In this document: one piece after another, positions 1-10,298 of the stretch | How the letters are laid out: each line of letters begins with the position of its first letter | Position numbering within the stretch: the stretch's first letter is position 1 | DNA from: Neolentinus lepideus HHB14362 ss-1 | Lineage: Eukaryota > Basidiomycota > Agaricomycetes > Gloeophyllales > Gloeophyllaceae | NCBI GenBank assembly: GCA_001632425.1 | Contig: KV425558.1 | Location: forward strand, 1 to 36,738 | Reading direction: 5' to 3' | DNA: 36,738 bases | Translations under genes and position numbers: made by a program | Notes under the pieces: model-generated | Databases searched by the model: none | What the model was told of the DNA's origin: nothing | What the model saw: the letters and a program-made list of their open reading frames with translations, nothing else

Positions 1-144
1 ACACTGCGGGAGTCTCACTCTTTGAGGACCTGCAAAATGTTGATCAAAATGGATATCCCATATAATTACTTTGGCAAACCATTCTGTCAAAGAGAAAAGT
101 ATATACTAAGGGAATAGTCAACAGGCTGGACAAAATATTATCCA
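1..144 (+). repeat. Left terminal inverted repeat of the MITE-like element
   Basis: It pairs in inverted orientation with 885-1028. The outer 70 bp match closely with a few substitutions. The inner part is looser but closes on a well-matched block (GGACAAAATATTATCCA). Confidence 0.85.
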
Positions 145-571
145 TTTTATTACTTTCAAGATCACTTGAATATCTATAGTTAAACATTGAGCAAAACTGA
201 TAGCAAAATATTTTCTCCAAGAAACATTTTTGTAAGCAAGTTTGTTTTAAATCTTTGCCAACTCTTAAATGGTAAATAATTATATATATTACCATAAGGG
301 CTATTTAGGTGTTATATTATGTAATACCATGTATTACCTTTTGATGGTATAGAAAAGTATATAAAAAAGTATATATTTGGGACTGAGTCAGAATGTATTG
401 CTCGGTGATTGCCCATAGGGGGCCCAGTGGCCACCCACAGAGCACCCACAGCTGCACCATAAGTGCCCACTAATCGCATGATGCCCAATACTTGCCAAGG
501 TAGTGGTTAGTTGTACATATTCATCATTATCTATTACTACATAGTGTAGTTGTCATGGGCATAGCTCTTGT

Positions 572-637
572 GGGCAGTCAGTGGGCAATCACTGGGTGGT
601 CAACGGGCAATCACTGGGCAGTCAATGGGCAATACAT
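572..637 (+). repeat. Six tandem 11-bp units inside the MITE-like element
   Basis: Units are variants of GGGCAATCACT (GGGCAGTCAGT, GGGTGGTCAAC, GGGCAGTCAAT and so on) in direct repeat. A looser inverted counterpart (GATTGCCCA and the GTGGCCACCCAC area) lies at about 408-450. They may be subterminal binding sites of the mobilising transposase; that role is inference. Confidence 0.65.
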
Positions 638-884
638 TTTGACAGAGTCAGGAATATATATTTTCTGACTCATTTTTGGATGACACCAAAATGTGAAATA
701 ATATATAATATAATAATGTAATTAAAAAGGCTGAACATTATTAAAAGTATGGATAGCCACTTAGGCAGCTATCCAAACCTGAAATATATACATTCCATAA
801 ATGGATTTCAAAAGCAAATCTTTTGTTACTTCTTTTCCATTCTGTTTATATTTAATCATTGTGGGCATCTTGAAGGTAATGCTG

Positions 885-1028
885 TGGATAATATTTTGTC
901 CAGTCTACTGAGCATTCTCTAAATATTTAAGTTTTCCCATGACAGAATATTTTCCAAAAGTAATTATATAGGATATCTATTTTGATCAACATTTTGCAGG
1001 TCCTCAAAGAGTGGGACTCCTGCAGTGT
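885..1028 (-). repeat. Right terminal inverted repeat of the MITE-like element
   Basis: This is the inverted partner of 1-144 and has the same length. The element ends at GCAGTGT; the flanking sequence changes abruptly to a GGTCC/GGTTC-rich stretch. Confidence 0.85.
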
Positions 1029-4000
1029 CATTTCAGGTCTGGTCCAGCCAAAACCTGGACCTTGAACCAGAACCTAGTTCTGGTCCTGGGTTCAAATGGG
1101 TTCAACCAGGTTCAGGAACCGGACAGCGGCAACACTACAAAGGACTAGGTACTTGGACAGCATACATAACACCCATTTCTGCATCCTATACTGGGCTTAA
1201 ACTTGGCATACCATATCCCCTAATATGCTGGACTATGGCTCAGTACATTTGAGGGATGAATGAGAACACACACAGTAGATACAAATTGGGCCCCAACCTT
1301 GATATCATGCAAGCCACAGAACATCCAGGTTGTCTCTGCTGCAGGACACAGCTGCCCTCATCCTAATGCTACTCAGACTTCATCATTTAGGTCCAATAGA
1401 TGATACATGCAACCCAAATGAACCAATCCCACACCAACAATGACATCTCCCTTGTAGTTTTTCACCCCTCCACTTCTGCTGCAGATACACTTTAACCTGG
1501 GTCCCCAATGCCCCACTGCACTGACAAAAATAACAAAAAATATCTTGGAGCACCCTTGCTATATATCAAGCCATTCACAGAGTTTCTTGAGGCCAGAAGT
1601 CAGGGAGGATGCAACAGGAGGCTTTGAAATCAGGGAGGTCAAGTTGACTGGCATTCTGCAAGTGGCCATCTCGTCACCCTCATAACAATTGTGAATGGAG
1701 GTCAATTACCCTGTTCAGGGTCTCAAATGAGAGCCAAGATAGCAAATAATTGACTAGAGTGCAACCAGAGATAGAGCAATGCCATGGTGGATGGCGAGAG
1801 CTAGAGGACTGTAGAAGGTGGCACTGCATGGGAAGTGAAGCATTGAAATTAGAGAACTCTGACAACGGTGGTGATGGTATCTCAGTCAGTTTTCAGTGTT
1901 CCTGAATGAAACTTGGCAGCAATGTTCTCTCAAATTATAGCTTTTGAATAGTATATAATTTGTAGTCTAATAGTAGCTAGGGAGGGAGAAAGAGCCCACT
2001 GTCTGAGTAGGCAGTGTGTCTGACTGCCTGACCTGCGACAGTAAGCATTGCATGGTTTGTGGCTGAACTATTCTGTGCCCTGACTCTACCAGTGGCCTGC
2101 GACCTGCCACAATGATTTTATGTATGCCCTATGATAGACTAGAGACCATTGACACTGATTCTGGTATTCTCAGAGCAATGCATGGTGTCTATTTAAGGCT
2201 GATTGACGACAGCCTGCTTGCATGCTCAGCACCAGATATTGCTGGCAGGCCAATGCACAGGTGTATGGGCCTGTGACCCAAGTCAGACATTAATCCTGCC
2301 ACCTGATGGTGAAGGGTAGTACTTAAAAAAAGTACTGTTGGTCAAAGTGTCGGGTGCTGTGGCAGCAAATGCACTACATATGACAGTAGACATGTGCAGG
2401 ATGCATCAGGCATCAGGTGATAACTACTGTGTTCTACACATGAGGACCTCACGTGTATCAGGTGTTTGCAGTTGAGGTTCGCGAACACATTCAGCGGCGT
2501 CACCTCCCAGTATGGGGATGGGCAATCCTCGACTAGAAACAGTATTATTTGTACATGTTTGGCTCCCAGCCAAACCGCTCTTTCACCTGCCCAAAAAACG
2601 GCGGTCAGATTATCTGTGTAGATACTACCCCGTCAGGCACAATTTTGGTGCAGATTCACTCTTTCAGTTATCTAGCAGTGCATGTACTTGACCAATTTTG
2701 TACAGGTAGCCTAGATCTTAATATAATGCAGTCAATTCAAGATTTTACTAGTATTCTTAAAATTCTGTCAAGAAGGTGCACTAGATAATGTAAAATGGAA
2801 CAACTTTCATGTTTTGTGCAATATGTGAAATGGCTTCAGAGAGCCATAATATTGTCCACAGTGTGGAGTGCCCAGTCCACTCATTTGGACGCGAGGTGCA
2901 ACGTGACCATGATGTGACAGCCACATCAAAATGTCAGCAATCCTAGACTACCTCCGGTTTTACCGTGATGCTGCGAACATTGTAAGCTCTATATAGTGTA
3001 TAATATGTGAGTAGATTTTATCACCCATTATCTCAAGCTTTTTCTGATTTTTTGCACCAGGTATACCTGTTATTAACGCCACTTCATTCAATTCCTCACA
3101 ATATCAATACATTTCTAAGGACTCCTTCGATGCACACCATGTATTAGAATGTGCAGTCAAAGAAATATGAAACCTAAAACTGAGAGTCAATGCTCAGGGT
3201 TACAGAGACGGCCCACCCAACATGCCTGGGAGGTTTGGCATGATAAGGAGAATATACTCCCTACTGCATCTTTGAAAAGCAGCCCTAATTTGAGATCTAG
3301 TGTAATATCAGACCTGTATTTACTTATAATAAATTCAACCTATGTTGTTTTCGATGTAGAAACCGAGGTTTCACTCGAAGCAAGGTGGTTGTGGCGTTGG
3401 TCACTTTAACGCCACAATCGGCTTACATAAGCATACGCGCCGTAACCGAGACTTGCCCATCCCCACCCAGTAGGGTCGACTTTCTGCGTGATTGTGCGAG
3501 TTGTCACAGATCACGTGATCAGAACTCAGGAGTCACGCGAGCTCCATGCCTTCCGCGCGGCTGTGACATCGCTGGCTTTTTGCTCGTCGCGACGCATAAG
3601 CTCACACTCTTTCATTCACGCCTCCTCACCGCCAGTGGATTAGCTGCCACGCAATTGTGGCTTGCACCATATCAACATCTCGCCCCCCGACGGCCTCCGG
3701 CGCTCGCCACACCAGCCTCTCCCATTCATGAGGACCTGCAGCCTTGTCGCAATTCATATTTGAGCTGATTCCGGCTGCACAATGACATGTCCGACAAGCA
3801 AACACATGCAGTCAGTCACATCCCCGAGCAGGGGTGAAGTTACCGACGACAGTCGGCGCTTCCCCAGTTCTGTTAATAACGCGTCAATAACCTAACCGCC
3901 TCTCGGATGACCTTAACGTCGTTAACCGGTTAAGAACTCACCGGTATGTGATTTCACATTCAGGACATGAAGCTCTCTATTCAATGGCATTAGCTCGAAC

Positions 4001-4317
4001 TTTGGCCATACCGTCCCAAGCGTGAGTTTCGTGTTAAGACTTCAGTTTCTTGTGGGCTCCGAAGGTAAACGTGGGTTAAACGCAGCTTCTATCTGGAAGT
4101 TGTTGACGAAAGCAATCCGTGCCGATCGGATCACTGACACGGGAAATCTAATCTCGCTGACTCGCTGAAGCCTCTTTACCTCGTATTACATCAGCGTACT
4201 TAGGTGAACGAAGAGTCAGAAGTGTGCACCGATTCGAATTCTTTTCTGCCTCGTGCACAGTTCAGGTGGTTAGAAATATTGGTTTCTAACGTAAATGGTG
4301 AGCCACGACTTGCATTT
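1029..4317. other. Gene-free, repeat-like DNA
   Basis: No frame here shows a recognisable domain, a convincing exon series or sustained coding character. 1029-1130 is a degenerate pentamer-rich patch (GGTCC/GGTTC and complements). The stretch up to about 3380 reads like decayed repeats. GC content rises from about 3390, where a perfect 10-bp inverted repeat with a 9-bp loop occurs (3389-3398 and 3408-3417, TTGTGGCGTT). Frames such as those at 3149-3409 and 3385-3768 have no support beyond being open. Confidence 0.6.
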
Positions 4318-4914
4318 GATGATATTTTGTTTGCTTGATGAACAGGGGATCTTTCTTTTGTATGGCATGCAGCTACACAGAATATTCAAGACTATCGTAT
4401 GGCCGAGGCATTGATGGTATAGTGTGATAGAGGGTAGTATTCTATGTCATGTCTTTCGTTCATAACATAACTTTCCTGGCTTTCTCGGCCAGTGCCACCC
4501 ACAGGGCTGATCAGCTCCTCAGAATGCAACTGAACCCACAGATATTACCTTCTGGGCTCACCATCATTCCGACGAGAATATTCGAAGCCTCCAAGGTCGC
4601 TTCGCGACGCCGACCCTATTAGCTTCCCCTTCTTCAAAACATCTTCCCTCGTCCTGTGAGACACAGGGCCGGGGTGAAGGTCTACTATTAGTTCAGTATC
4701 TATTTGCAGGTAATTGACTCTCCGCAGCCTTCGCTAGCATACCGGCACGCTCGATCAACAAGAAGGCTGCAATATTGGAGAGTCTGCAGGTCGTTTTTGG
4801 CTCTATATTGGTCCTACGATATCCACTCGGGCCGTCGCAAGGGGGTTTAGAATACGGATGCCGTATACTACTCAGGACATGCTTCAGCTCTGAGTTTCTC
4901 TGAGGTCGCTGCGA

Positions 4915-4923
4915 GATATAAAT
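4915..4923 (+). promoter_or_regulatory. TATA-like box of O-methyltransferase gene 1
   Basis: GATATAAAT lies about 50 bp before the start codon. The paralogue has TATATAAA at the same place, so the position is conserved within the duplication even though copy 1 matches the consensus less well. Confidence 0.55.
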
Positions 4924-4973
4924 GCGCACCTTGCACATCATCCCCTCATCCGACTACGGTCTGGTCTTTTGCA

Positions 4974-6881
4974 ATGGCGGGCGTGTCCGAAATCTCTAGC
5001 CTCCTCGAGACGCTGACAACCTCTATCGATGTGTTCAAGGCCGAACTGGTTAGACAAGGGTTGACAGAGCCCTCGTTGATGACGTCCAAGCCACATCCCA
5101 TCGACGACCCTGCATATGTGACACCACCGATCATGTACGAGGCACGCAGGCTGGCGGTCAGTGCCTTGGTGAGTAGTGCAATATTTCGGTCCACGACGGA
5201 AGACTGACGAAAAAGGACTCGGATAGGAACGCTTGAAGCTGCTCTTGGAAAGTCCATCCGAAGCGGTGGCATCGACATCTATAGCAGCGGCCGAGATCCA
5301 AGGGTTGCGGCTGGTTGCTGAGCTATGTATCCATGAGGTGCTGGAAAGCGCAGCCAACCCAGAGGAGGGGGTGCACATACAGGTGATAGCAGAGAAGACG
5401 AAGACAGACTCATTGAAACTTGGTACCAGCTCCGCTTTCATAGTTTCAACTAAAACCCACTCTCTTGACAGAGGGATTCCTACGTCTGCTCGCTAATGCA
5501 GGCTGGTTCCGCGAGACAAGGCCTGGTTATTTTGCCAACAACCGGCGAAGCCATACGCTGAAGGCCGGGTCAAAAGGCTACTACGCTGCCAGAAACATGT
5601 AAGGCCTTTGAGTATTGACTACCCTTTCTCCCGTAACGATACTGGCAGGAATTATTACCAGAGCAATGGTGTCGGCAAACTGCCTGAAGCCATGACCCAC
5701 CCCGACGAGAGCTTCCGTATGTCAAGGAGGACAGATCAGACGGCCTGGAATCTGTATTCGGGAAACGATCTCCCGTTCTTTGGAGCGCACAGCTGGTTGC
5801 AGCAAAGGCCAGGAGAAGCAGAGAGGTTCGGGCTAGGGTCAGTCTTTCCACCTCATACACGCGTACAGCATACACTTACACACGAGTACAGAATGGGAGG
5901 GCTGGGCGTTGCTTCTGACAACGGGGTTGCCTTCGATATTCCCTGGGCCGACTTGGTTAAGGATAAAGAGGCAATCGTGGATGTTGGAGGGGGCCAAGGA
6001 ACATTATGTTGCGCTCTTGCTGCAGCGTACGTGGAATTTCTTTTCGAGCGTCCATGCCCGCTTATTGGATTGGCAGTCACCCGGAAATCAAGCAGTTCAT
6101 CGTACAAGACCTTCCAGTTACACGGGAGGTGGCGGCGAAGTATATCTCCTCGAAAGGTCTCACGGACAGAGTGAAATTCGAGGAGCAAAACTTTTTCGAG
6201 CCGAACAAGCTCAAGGGCAAAGGCAATTATGTGTTCATGTTGACAAAGAGTGTGTCTTCCGCGCACCAGGTTAACGGAGACTTGTACAATTGATAGCTGT
6301 TGTTTGTAGTCCTCCATGATTGGTCCGATGAAGAGGGTGCCAAGATACTGAGGCGGATCCGGGAGTGCTTAGAAGGCAGCAAGGTTTGTGTCCGTTTTGG
6401 CCGGTTGAACGGTGTAATGTTGATCCCCTTCTTCGCCACAGAGTCAGCTGCTCATTACAGACCCGATTATCCGACCAGTCATCGTGAAAGGAGAAGGACC
6501 GAGTGCCAAGGAGTCGTTTGCAGCGTTGGAAGGACAAAACCGCTATGTACCTATAGAGCCGCCGCCGTTCATCCCCGAGGATTTCGGCATGGCAGGGAGA
6601 ATCGGGAATCAAGTCAACATCGGCTTGATAGCGTCCTGCAATGGTCAGTGGGTTCCTCGAGAGGGGGAGTTCTTGACTAATTGGTTCATGCTCAGCGTTC
6701 GAGCGAACATATGCGAGCCTGGAGTATATGGTTCGGTTAGCTGGTATGAGGATCAAAGGGGTGACCGCAACAAGGTGAGATCGCTTCATGGCGAGTGATT
6801 GTTCTCCAGGCGCTGATACAGTACCTTTTATGAAGAGGGTATGTGCATGTGGCTGAAGTCGAGGTGGATCCGGGTGTATGA
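4974..6881 (+). CDS. SAM-dependent O-methyltransferase, COMT-like (copy 1)
   Basis: Predicted to methylate a hydroxyl group on a small, probably phenolic, secondary metabolite using S-adenosylmethionine; the substrate is unknown. Ten exons: 4974-5168, 5227-5422, 5472-5598, 5649-5837, 5892-6026, 6077-6249, 6310-6383, 6442-6643, 6696-6774, 6836-6881, giving 471 residues, normal for fungal members. The N-terminal half is the helical dimerisation/winged-helix part (LLANAGWF near residue 140). The SAM site is VDVGGGQG at about 265-272. QDLP follows at about 291, and LHDWSDE at about 340-346 holds the catalytic His of the family. The C-terminal helix contains FERTYASLE. Every intron is GT-AG and the frame stays open across all joins. 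The exon model was confirmed against copy 2, whose exons have identical lengths. Introns 4 and 8 are multiples of three without stops, so unspliced reads would stay open. The last exon is short and its acceptor rests mainly on the paralogue comparison. Confidence 0.9.
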
Positions 6882-7055
6882 ATGTCAATCGACGTCCCTG
6901 TCGCTAGTGCGTACGGTTAAATGTTGAGTGTAGGTTTGCGCGACAGGACGAGCTACTCACAGCAGTGGTAGCTGTCGACTTGACAAGATTGTGTGTTGCC
7001 TAACTCCCAGATGGGACAAATGTACTATCACACTCCGTGCCTGACATTCATGAAT

Positions 7056-7154
7056 ATGTCCGTATTCCAAGCGTTGGCCCTGACACGGTCCGAAATAGCA
7101 CCTCCGCCCATCCTTACGCCCGACGATGAAGAGATTTGTAGATGGGCCAGTTGA
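7056..7154 (+). pseudogene. Short conserved frame downstream of O-methyltransferase 1 (decayed copy)
   Basis: A frame of 32 codons ending in TGA aligns codon for codon with the frame at 33774-33872 in arm B; both contain APPP, LTP and end in AS. This copy has more amino-acid changes than silent ones. Just upstream it is 5 bp shorter than arm B, which breaks the longer open frame seen there. I do not recognise the family. It may be the last exon of a lost neighbour gene, or chance conservation within a recent duplication. Confidence 0.35.
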
Positions 7155-7570
7155 TTATATTGAGGACCCACCCTTCACGGTGGCAGGAATAACCCATGCT
7201 CACCCGGTCGGAGCTGCAGCTGTCGTCAATCCAAATCCATGAGTATGATCAAAATGTGATGCCTATAGTCTATAAACAACACGTTACGGTCATCTCGACA
7301 AGACTCTGAACACGTGTACGGGCTACGCTGAAGGGCCACGTTGGTGCAGGTATTCAGAAAGGAGGCGCAGTAGCTGGAGCAGCTCTATCTCGAAGGTCAC
7401 GGTGCGTCTGTTCGATACTCGGAAGTTTGGAGTGACCCACGAAGCTGAGAGAAGCTCGTCGTACAATCTCAGATTGCGTGCTAACCGCGCGAAAGGCTCA
7501 CAAGAATGAACAACACCTTCCGAGTCTTCCCGGGCCCGCAGACAGGTTTGTCTCCGCAGACTTCATAGAA

Positions 7571-7825
7571 ACGACCCCCACGTATAACTGGTCAGAGCAA
7601 CTATCCATGTCGAGTAGCCTGCCCAGTATCTTCCCCTAGCTTAAGTCTCGCACGACCAACACCAACACCTCCCCGACTCGGCACTCAATATTAATATTCA
7701 ATACTCAACTGGCTGAAATACACGCACTACCGCCGTATCTACGCCTCAATTACTTCCGAATTGTGAACCCCTCCCCGAGACGCGTGAGTTCGGGTAGCTA
7801 AACTGACAACGGCGATGGTAGTTTT
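7571..7825. other. No gene seen
   Basis: Sequence between the edge of arm A and the first minisatellite. No convincing frame, exon or repeat structure was seen. Confidence 0.5.
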
Positions 7826-8065
7826 GGTGGTGGTCTCCCGCGTGTCGTTTTTAGTCTCCTGTCGTGTGATGGTGTCCTGTGTCGTTTGGTGGTCTCCTGC
7901 GCGTCGTGTGGTACTCTCCTGTTTCGCTTGGTAGTCTCCTATGCGTCGTTTCGCAGTCTCCTGTGTGTCGCTTGGCAGTCTCCCATGCGTCGTTTGGCAG
8001 TCTCCTGTGTGTCGTGTCCTAGTCTCCTATGTGTCGCGTGATAGTGTCCTCGGTGTCCTGTAACG
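7826..8065 (+). repeat. Minisatellite, 22-bp unit
   Basis: Around ten imperfect tandem copies of a 22-bp unit of the type GTCTCCTGTGTGTCGCTTGG. Copies are clearest between about 7930 and 8050 and degenerate at both edges. Open frames across it on either strand are by-products of the repetition. Confidence 0.8.
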
Positions 8066-8202
8066 TGCCTCCTTCGGTAATAAAATATCCTGTGCGTCGT
8101 AGATGGGTGGCGCGGTGGTATCCTGTCCGCCCTTCTCCACGTCCAGGGTAAGAAAGACTTATAACGGCGCATTGGCCCTCCTCCGGTGCCCCCCTGCGGC
8201 CA

Positions 8203-8340
8203 CCCCGCTCATCAAGCACCCTCGCCCCTCGCGCCAACCCGCTCATCCAGGTCCCTTGCGCCAACCCGCTCATCAAGCACTCTCGCGCCACCCCGCTCAT
8301 CAAGCACCCTCGCGCCACCCCGCTCATCGAGGAACCTCGC
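8203..8340 (+). repeat. Minisatellite, about 27-bp unit
   Basis: About five imperfect copies containing CGCCACCCCGCTCATCAAG, with related CCAACCCGCTCATC versions. It is unrelated in sequence to the arrays on either side. Open frames here on both strands result from the repeat. Confidence 0.75.
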
Positions 8341-8445
8341 AAGGATACCCGCCAACTCCGCCGGGCACTCTTGCACGATCTGTACAGTCCACCCGTCAGC
8401 CCAGTCTCTTTTTCTTGGAACAAGACAGAGATCGCGAAACGAAGC

Positions 8446-8568
8446 TTCCCAATCCACGAAACGATCTGCCCAATCCACGAAACAAAGCCACCAATCCACG
8501 AAACAAAGCCCCCAATCCACGAAACAAAGCCCCCAATCCACGAAACAAAGCCACCAATCCAACAAAGC
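8446..8568 (+). repeat. Minisatellite, 21-bp unit
   Basis: About five to six near-perfect copies of CCAATCCACGAAACAAAGCC plus one base. Because 21 is a multiple of three, several frames on both strands stay open and give false repetitive ORFs. No splice or start context suggests a real gene. Confidence 0.85.
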
Positions 8569-9981
8569 CCCCAATATACGGCACGAGATAAACCCACCTA
8601 AAGCCACTCAATAAAATCCCACTCACCAAATGCGACGCCCGCCCCACCACCACACTTCCTCCTCCTCGTTGTTGATATGTCTCGAACTTCGATGGACCAA
8701 CAATCTTTGTCCTATCCTTGCTTGTTGGTTAGTCTACGACCTTGTTCTTTACGTGAATCCTGGGATGATCGAATCATCAAGCTCGGTATCCACCCCCTGC
8801 TGTAATCTGCGTCGGGGCTGTTATTTAGCGAGACGACCCAATCAGTGGCTCGACGGCGGCTGGAAGTACTACCTTGCACGAAAGTTCTTCCTGTTCTTGG
8901 TCGTTGGAAAGAAGATGGATGGATGCGGGTACGTGCAACCTTTCTCATATTCGCGTTTGCTATCCGGTTGAATTCTCGAGGATTTCCAGTTCACGAGCAA
9001 GTCGAAGCTACATACACCCCAGAAACGCACGACTTCCTCTTCATGGCCCTGCTACCCATATATTTTCGAACTTGAACAAAGTGCATCGTTTCTGCTCTGT
9101 ACTCGGTGTCTTCCTATGCCTCTTTTCGCGACCGACCCATCAAAACGCGGCCATTTACTATATCCGCAGCGCTCAACGACTCCGAACACACATAGAGGTG
9201 CTTGTTGGAACTTGGGGTTGATCCGCTCCCGAGTCCGAGTGGCGGCGAGCGATTCTGGTATCCACCACGAGGAGGGCGTCTGTGAAAACTTGAAGGAGAT
9301 CGAGCACTTCGCTGCAACGATGGGTATTGTAATTTGAGCAGTGGTGCCATGTACTACGTTCGTCACATAACACAGGGCACTGGCTGCTATAGAGGGGGTC
9401 GTGTGGCGTATCTTTCCTAGCGCGCCGTGGATCGTACGAGCCTGGTGGGTCAGAGAATCTGACAGCTTAGTGGATCAAAGAATCCGAGAGGGTTGGGAGT
9501 GGAGCGTCGCGTACGTTGATTTGGGGGGTTCTGCGTTCCGGGTGAGACAGAGGAGACGCTGCGATTCGTCTTTGTCATGCAGATGGTGCTCCGTTTTAGG
9601 CCTTCGTAGTATGGCACGCAGCAAGTGGGTAGTCTGCGTACCCTCCCATATAATATTCTTCGATGACCTTGGTGAGCGGTAGTCAACGATTTCGTAGCGG
9701 CGATGTAAAAGCGTTAGTCGGGATTGAGCATTTCGCCGATGATCCGTCACTCCAAGGAAGAAAAAGAGCCTGAGAGTCGACGAGATTTTGAAACATGATT
9801 TAGAGGAAACAGAAAGGAGGCAATGCGAGCACAACGCGTATTTGTCCGTGCGAGTCCAGCCACTTGATGCTTTGATTCGAGGATCTCGTAGAATGTTATT
9901 TGACGTCCATTATGAAGAGGTCGACAGTCGATCTACGTTTCTCCGAAAAAGTAAATTTAGTTACTTTCTAATATTGCCTCC
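8569..9981. other. Gene-free stretch; last part is the former upstream region of the gene at 19065
   Basis: I examined both strands for exon series and domains and recognised none; the open frames of 70-120 codons look random. The final few hundred bases up to 9981 must have been joined to 18993 before the retroelement inserted. They are therefore likely to contain the original promoter of the mitochondrial-protein gene, which is inference from the target-site duplication. Confidence 0.5.
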
Positions 9982-9986
9982 GCGGC
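9982..9986. repeat. Target-site duplication GCGGC, left copy
   Basis: The five bases directly before the left LTR match 18988-18992 directly after the right LTR, as expected for Ty3/gypsy integration. Confidence 0.9.
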
Positions 9987-10262
9987 TGTCGCGCTAGCGT
10001 CCTAAAGCGGTATCGCGACACTAAGAGGCTTATGTAATATAGAGCTCACACCGAATAGACTGTTTTAAAGACTCTTCGTTAAGTGCAAGACTCCTCTCCT
10101 CAACACAAGTTACATCCTTATATACTGTGGTTTCTTTAGGGCAAGTCGTAGAAGAATGGAGGATAGGGGGTAGAATGGTATGATCTGAGGAATTAATGCT
10201 TCACCCTCTATTTCGTCAGCCACAGCTCCGGACTCGACCGTTCCGAAGTCCGGGTCCTCACA
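9987..10262 (-). repeat. LTR (3' LTR of the minus-strand element)
   Basis: Read on the element strand it begins TGTGAGGACC and ends GCGCGACA. No difference from 18712-18987 was seen. Confidence 0.95.
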
Positions 10263-10275
10263 TATCCCCCTCCAG
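10263..10275 (-). other. Polypurine tract
   Basis: On the element strand CTGGAGGGGGATA lies directly before the 3' LTR, the expected position of the plus-strand primer for reverse transcription. Confidence 0.75.
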
Positions 10276-10298
10276 TGCGTTGCCACGACGCACTCATC

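Larger units (their letters stand above)
1..1028. mobile_element. Non-autonomous DNA transposon (MITE-like) with long terminal inverted repeats
   Basis: The left end (ACACTGC...) is the imperfect reverse complement of the right end (...GCAGTGT). The match runs about 144 bp inward on each side. The interior is AT-rich and has no credible coding frame, so the element would need a transposase made elsewhere. It also has a subterminal inverted repeat (about 369-402 against 629-662) and a run of 11-bp units, as is common near transposase binding sites. The window begins at the first base of the repeat, so the left target-site duplication cannot be seen and the superfamily stays open. The CACTG-type terminus would fit a CMC/CACTA-like or other fungal cut-and-paste family, which is inference only. 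Confidence 0.8.
4318..7570 (+). repeat. Arm A of a large inverted segmental duplication
   Basis: This segment corresponds in inverted orientation to 31590-36612. The match covers the region upstream of the O-methyltransferase (from the GATGAACAG block near 4345), all ten exons and introns, the 3' flank to about 7160, and a further block at about 7410-7570 (for example ACAATCTCAGATTGCGTGC). The stretch 7160-7410 is too diverged to align by eye but has about the expected length. Edges are approximate. Confidence 0.8.

Noticed and set aside
1250..3100. Possible decayed transposase coding region behind the MITE-like element
   Set aside because: No frame on either strand shows recognisable transposase motifs.
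3385..3768. 127-codon plus-strand ORF before arm A
   Set aside because: No domain, no splice context and ordinary composition; open by chance in a GC-richer patch.
4205..4255. Loose similarity to 31080-31130 (GAAGTGTGCAC core) in the same orientation
   Set aside because: Only about 45 bp at modest identity and outside the duplicated arms; cannot be told from chance without an alignment score.
8019..8653. Overlapping repetitive ORFs on both strands
   Set aside because: They come from minisatellites whose units, being multiples of three or stop-poor, keep many frames open. There is no exon structure or domain.
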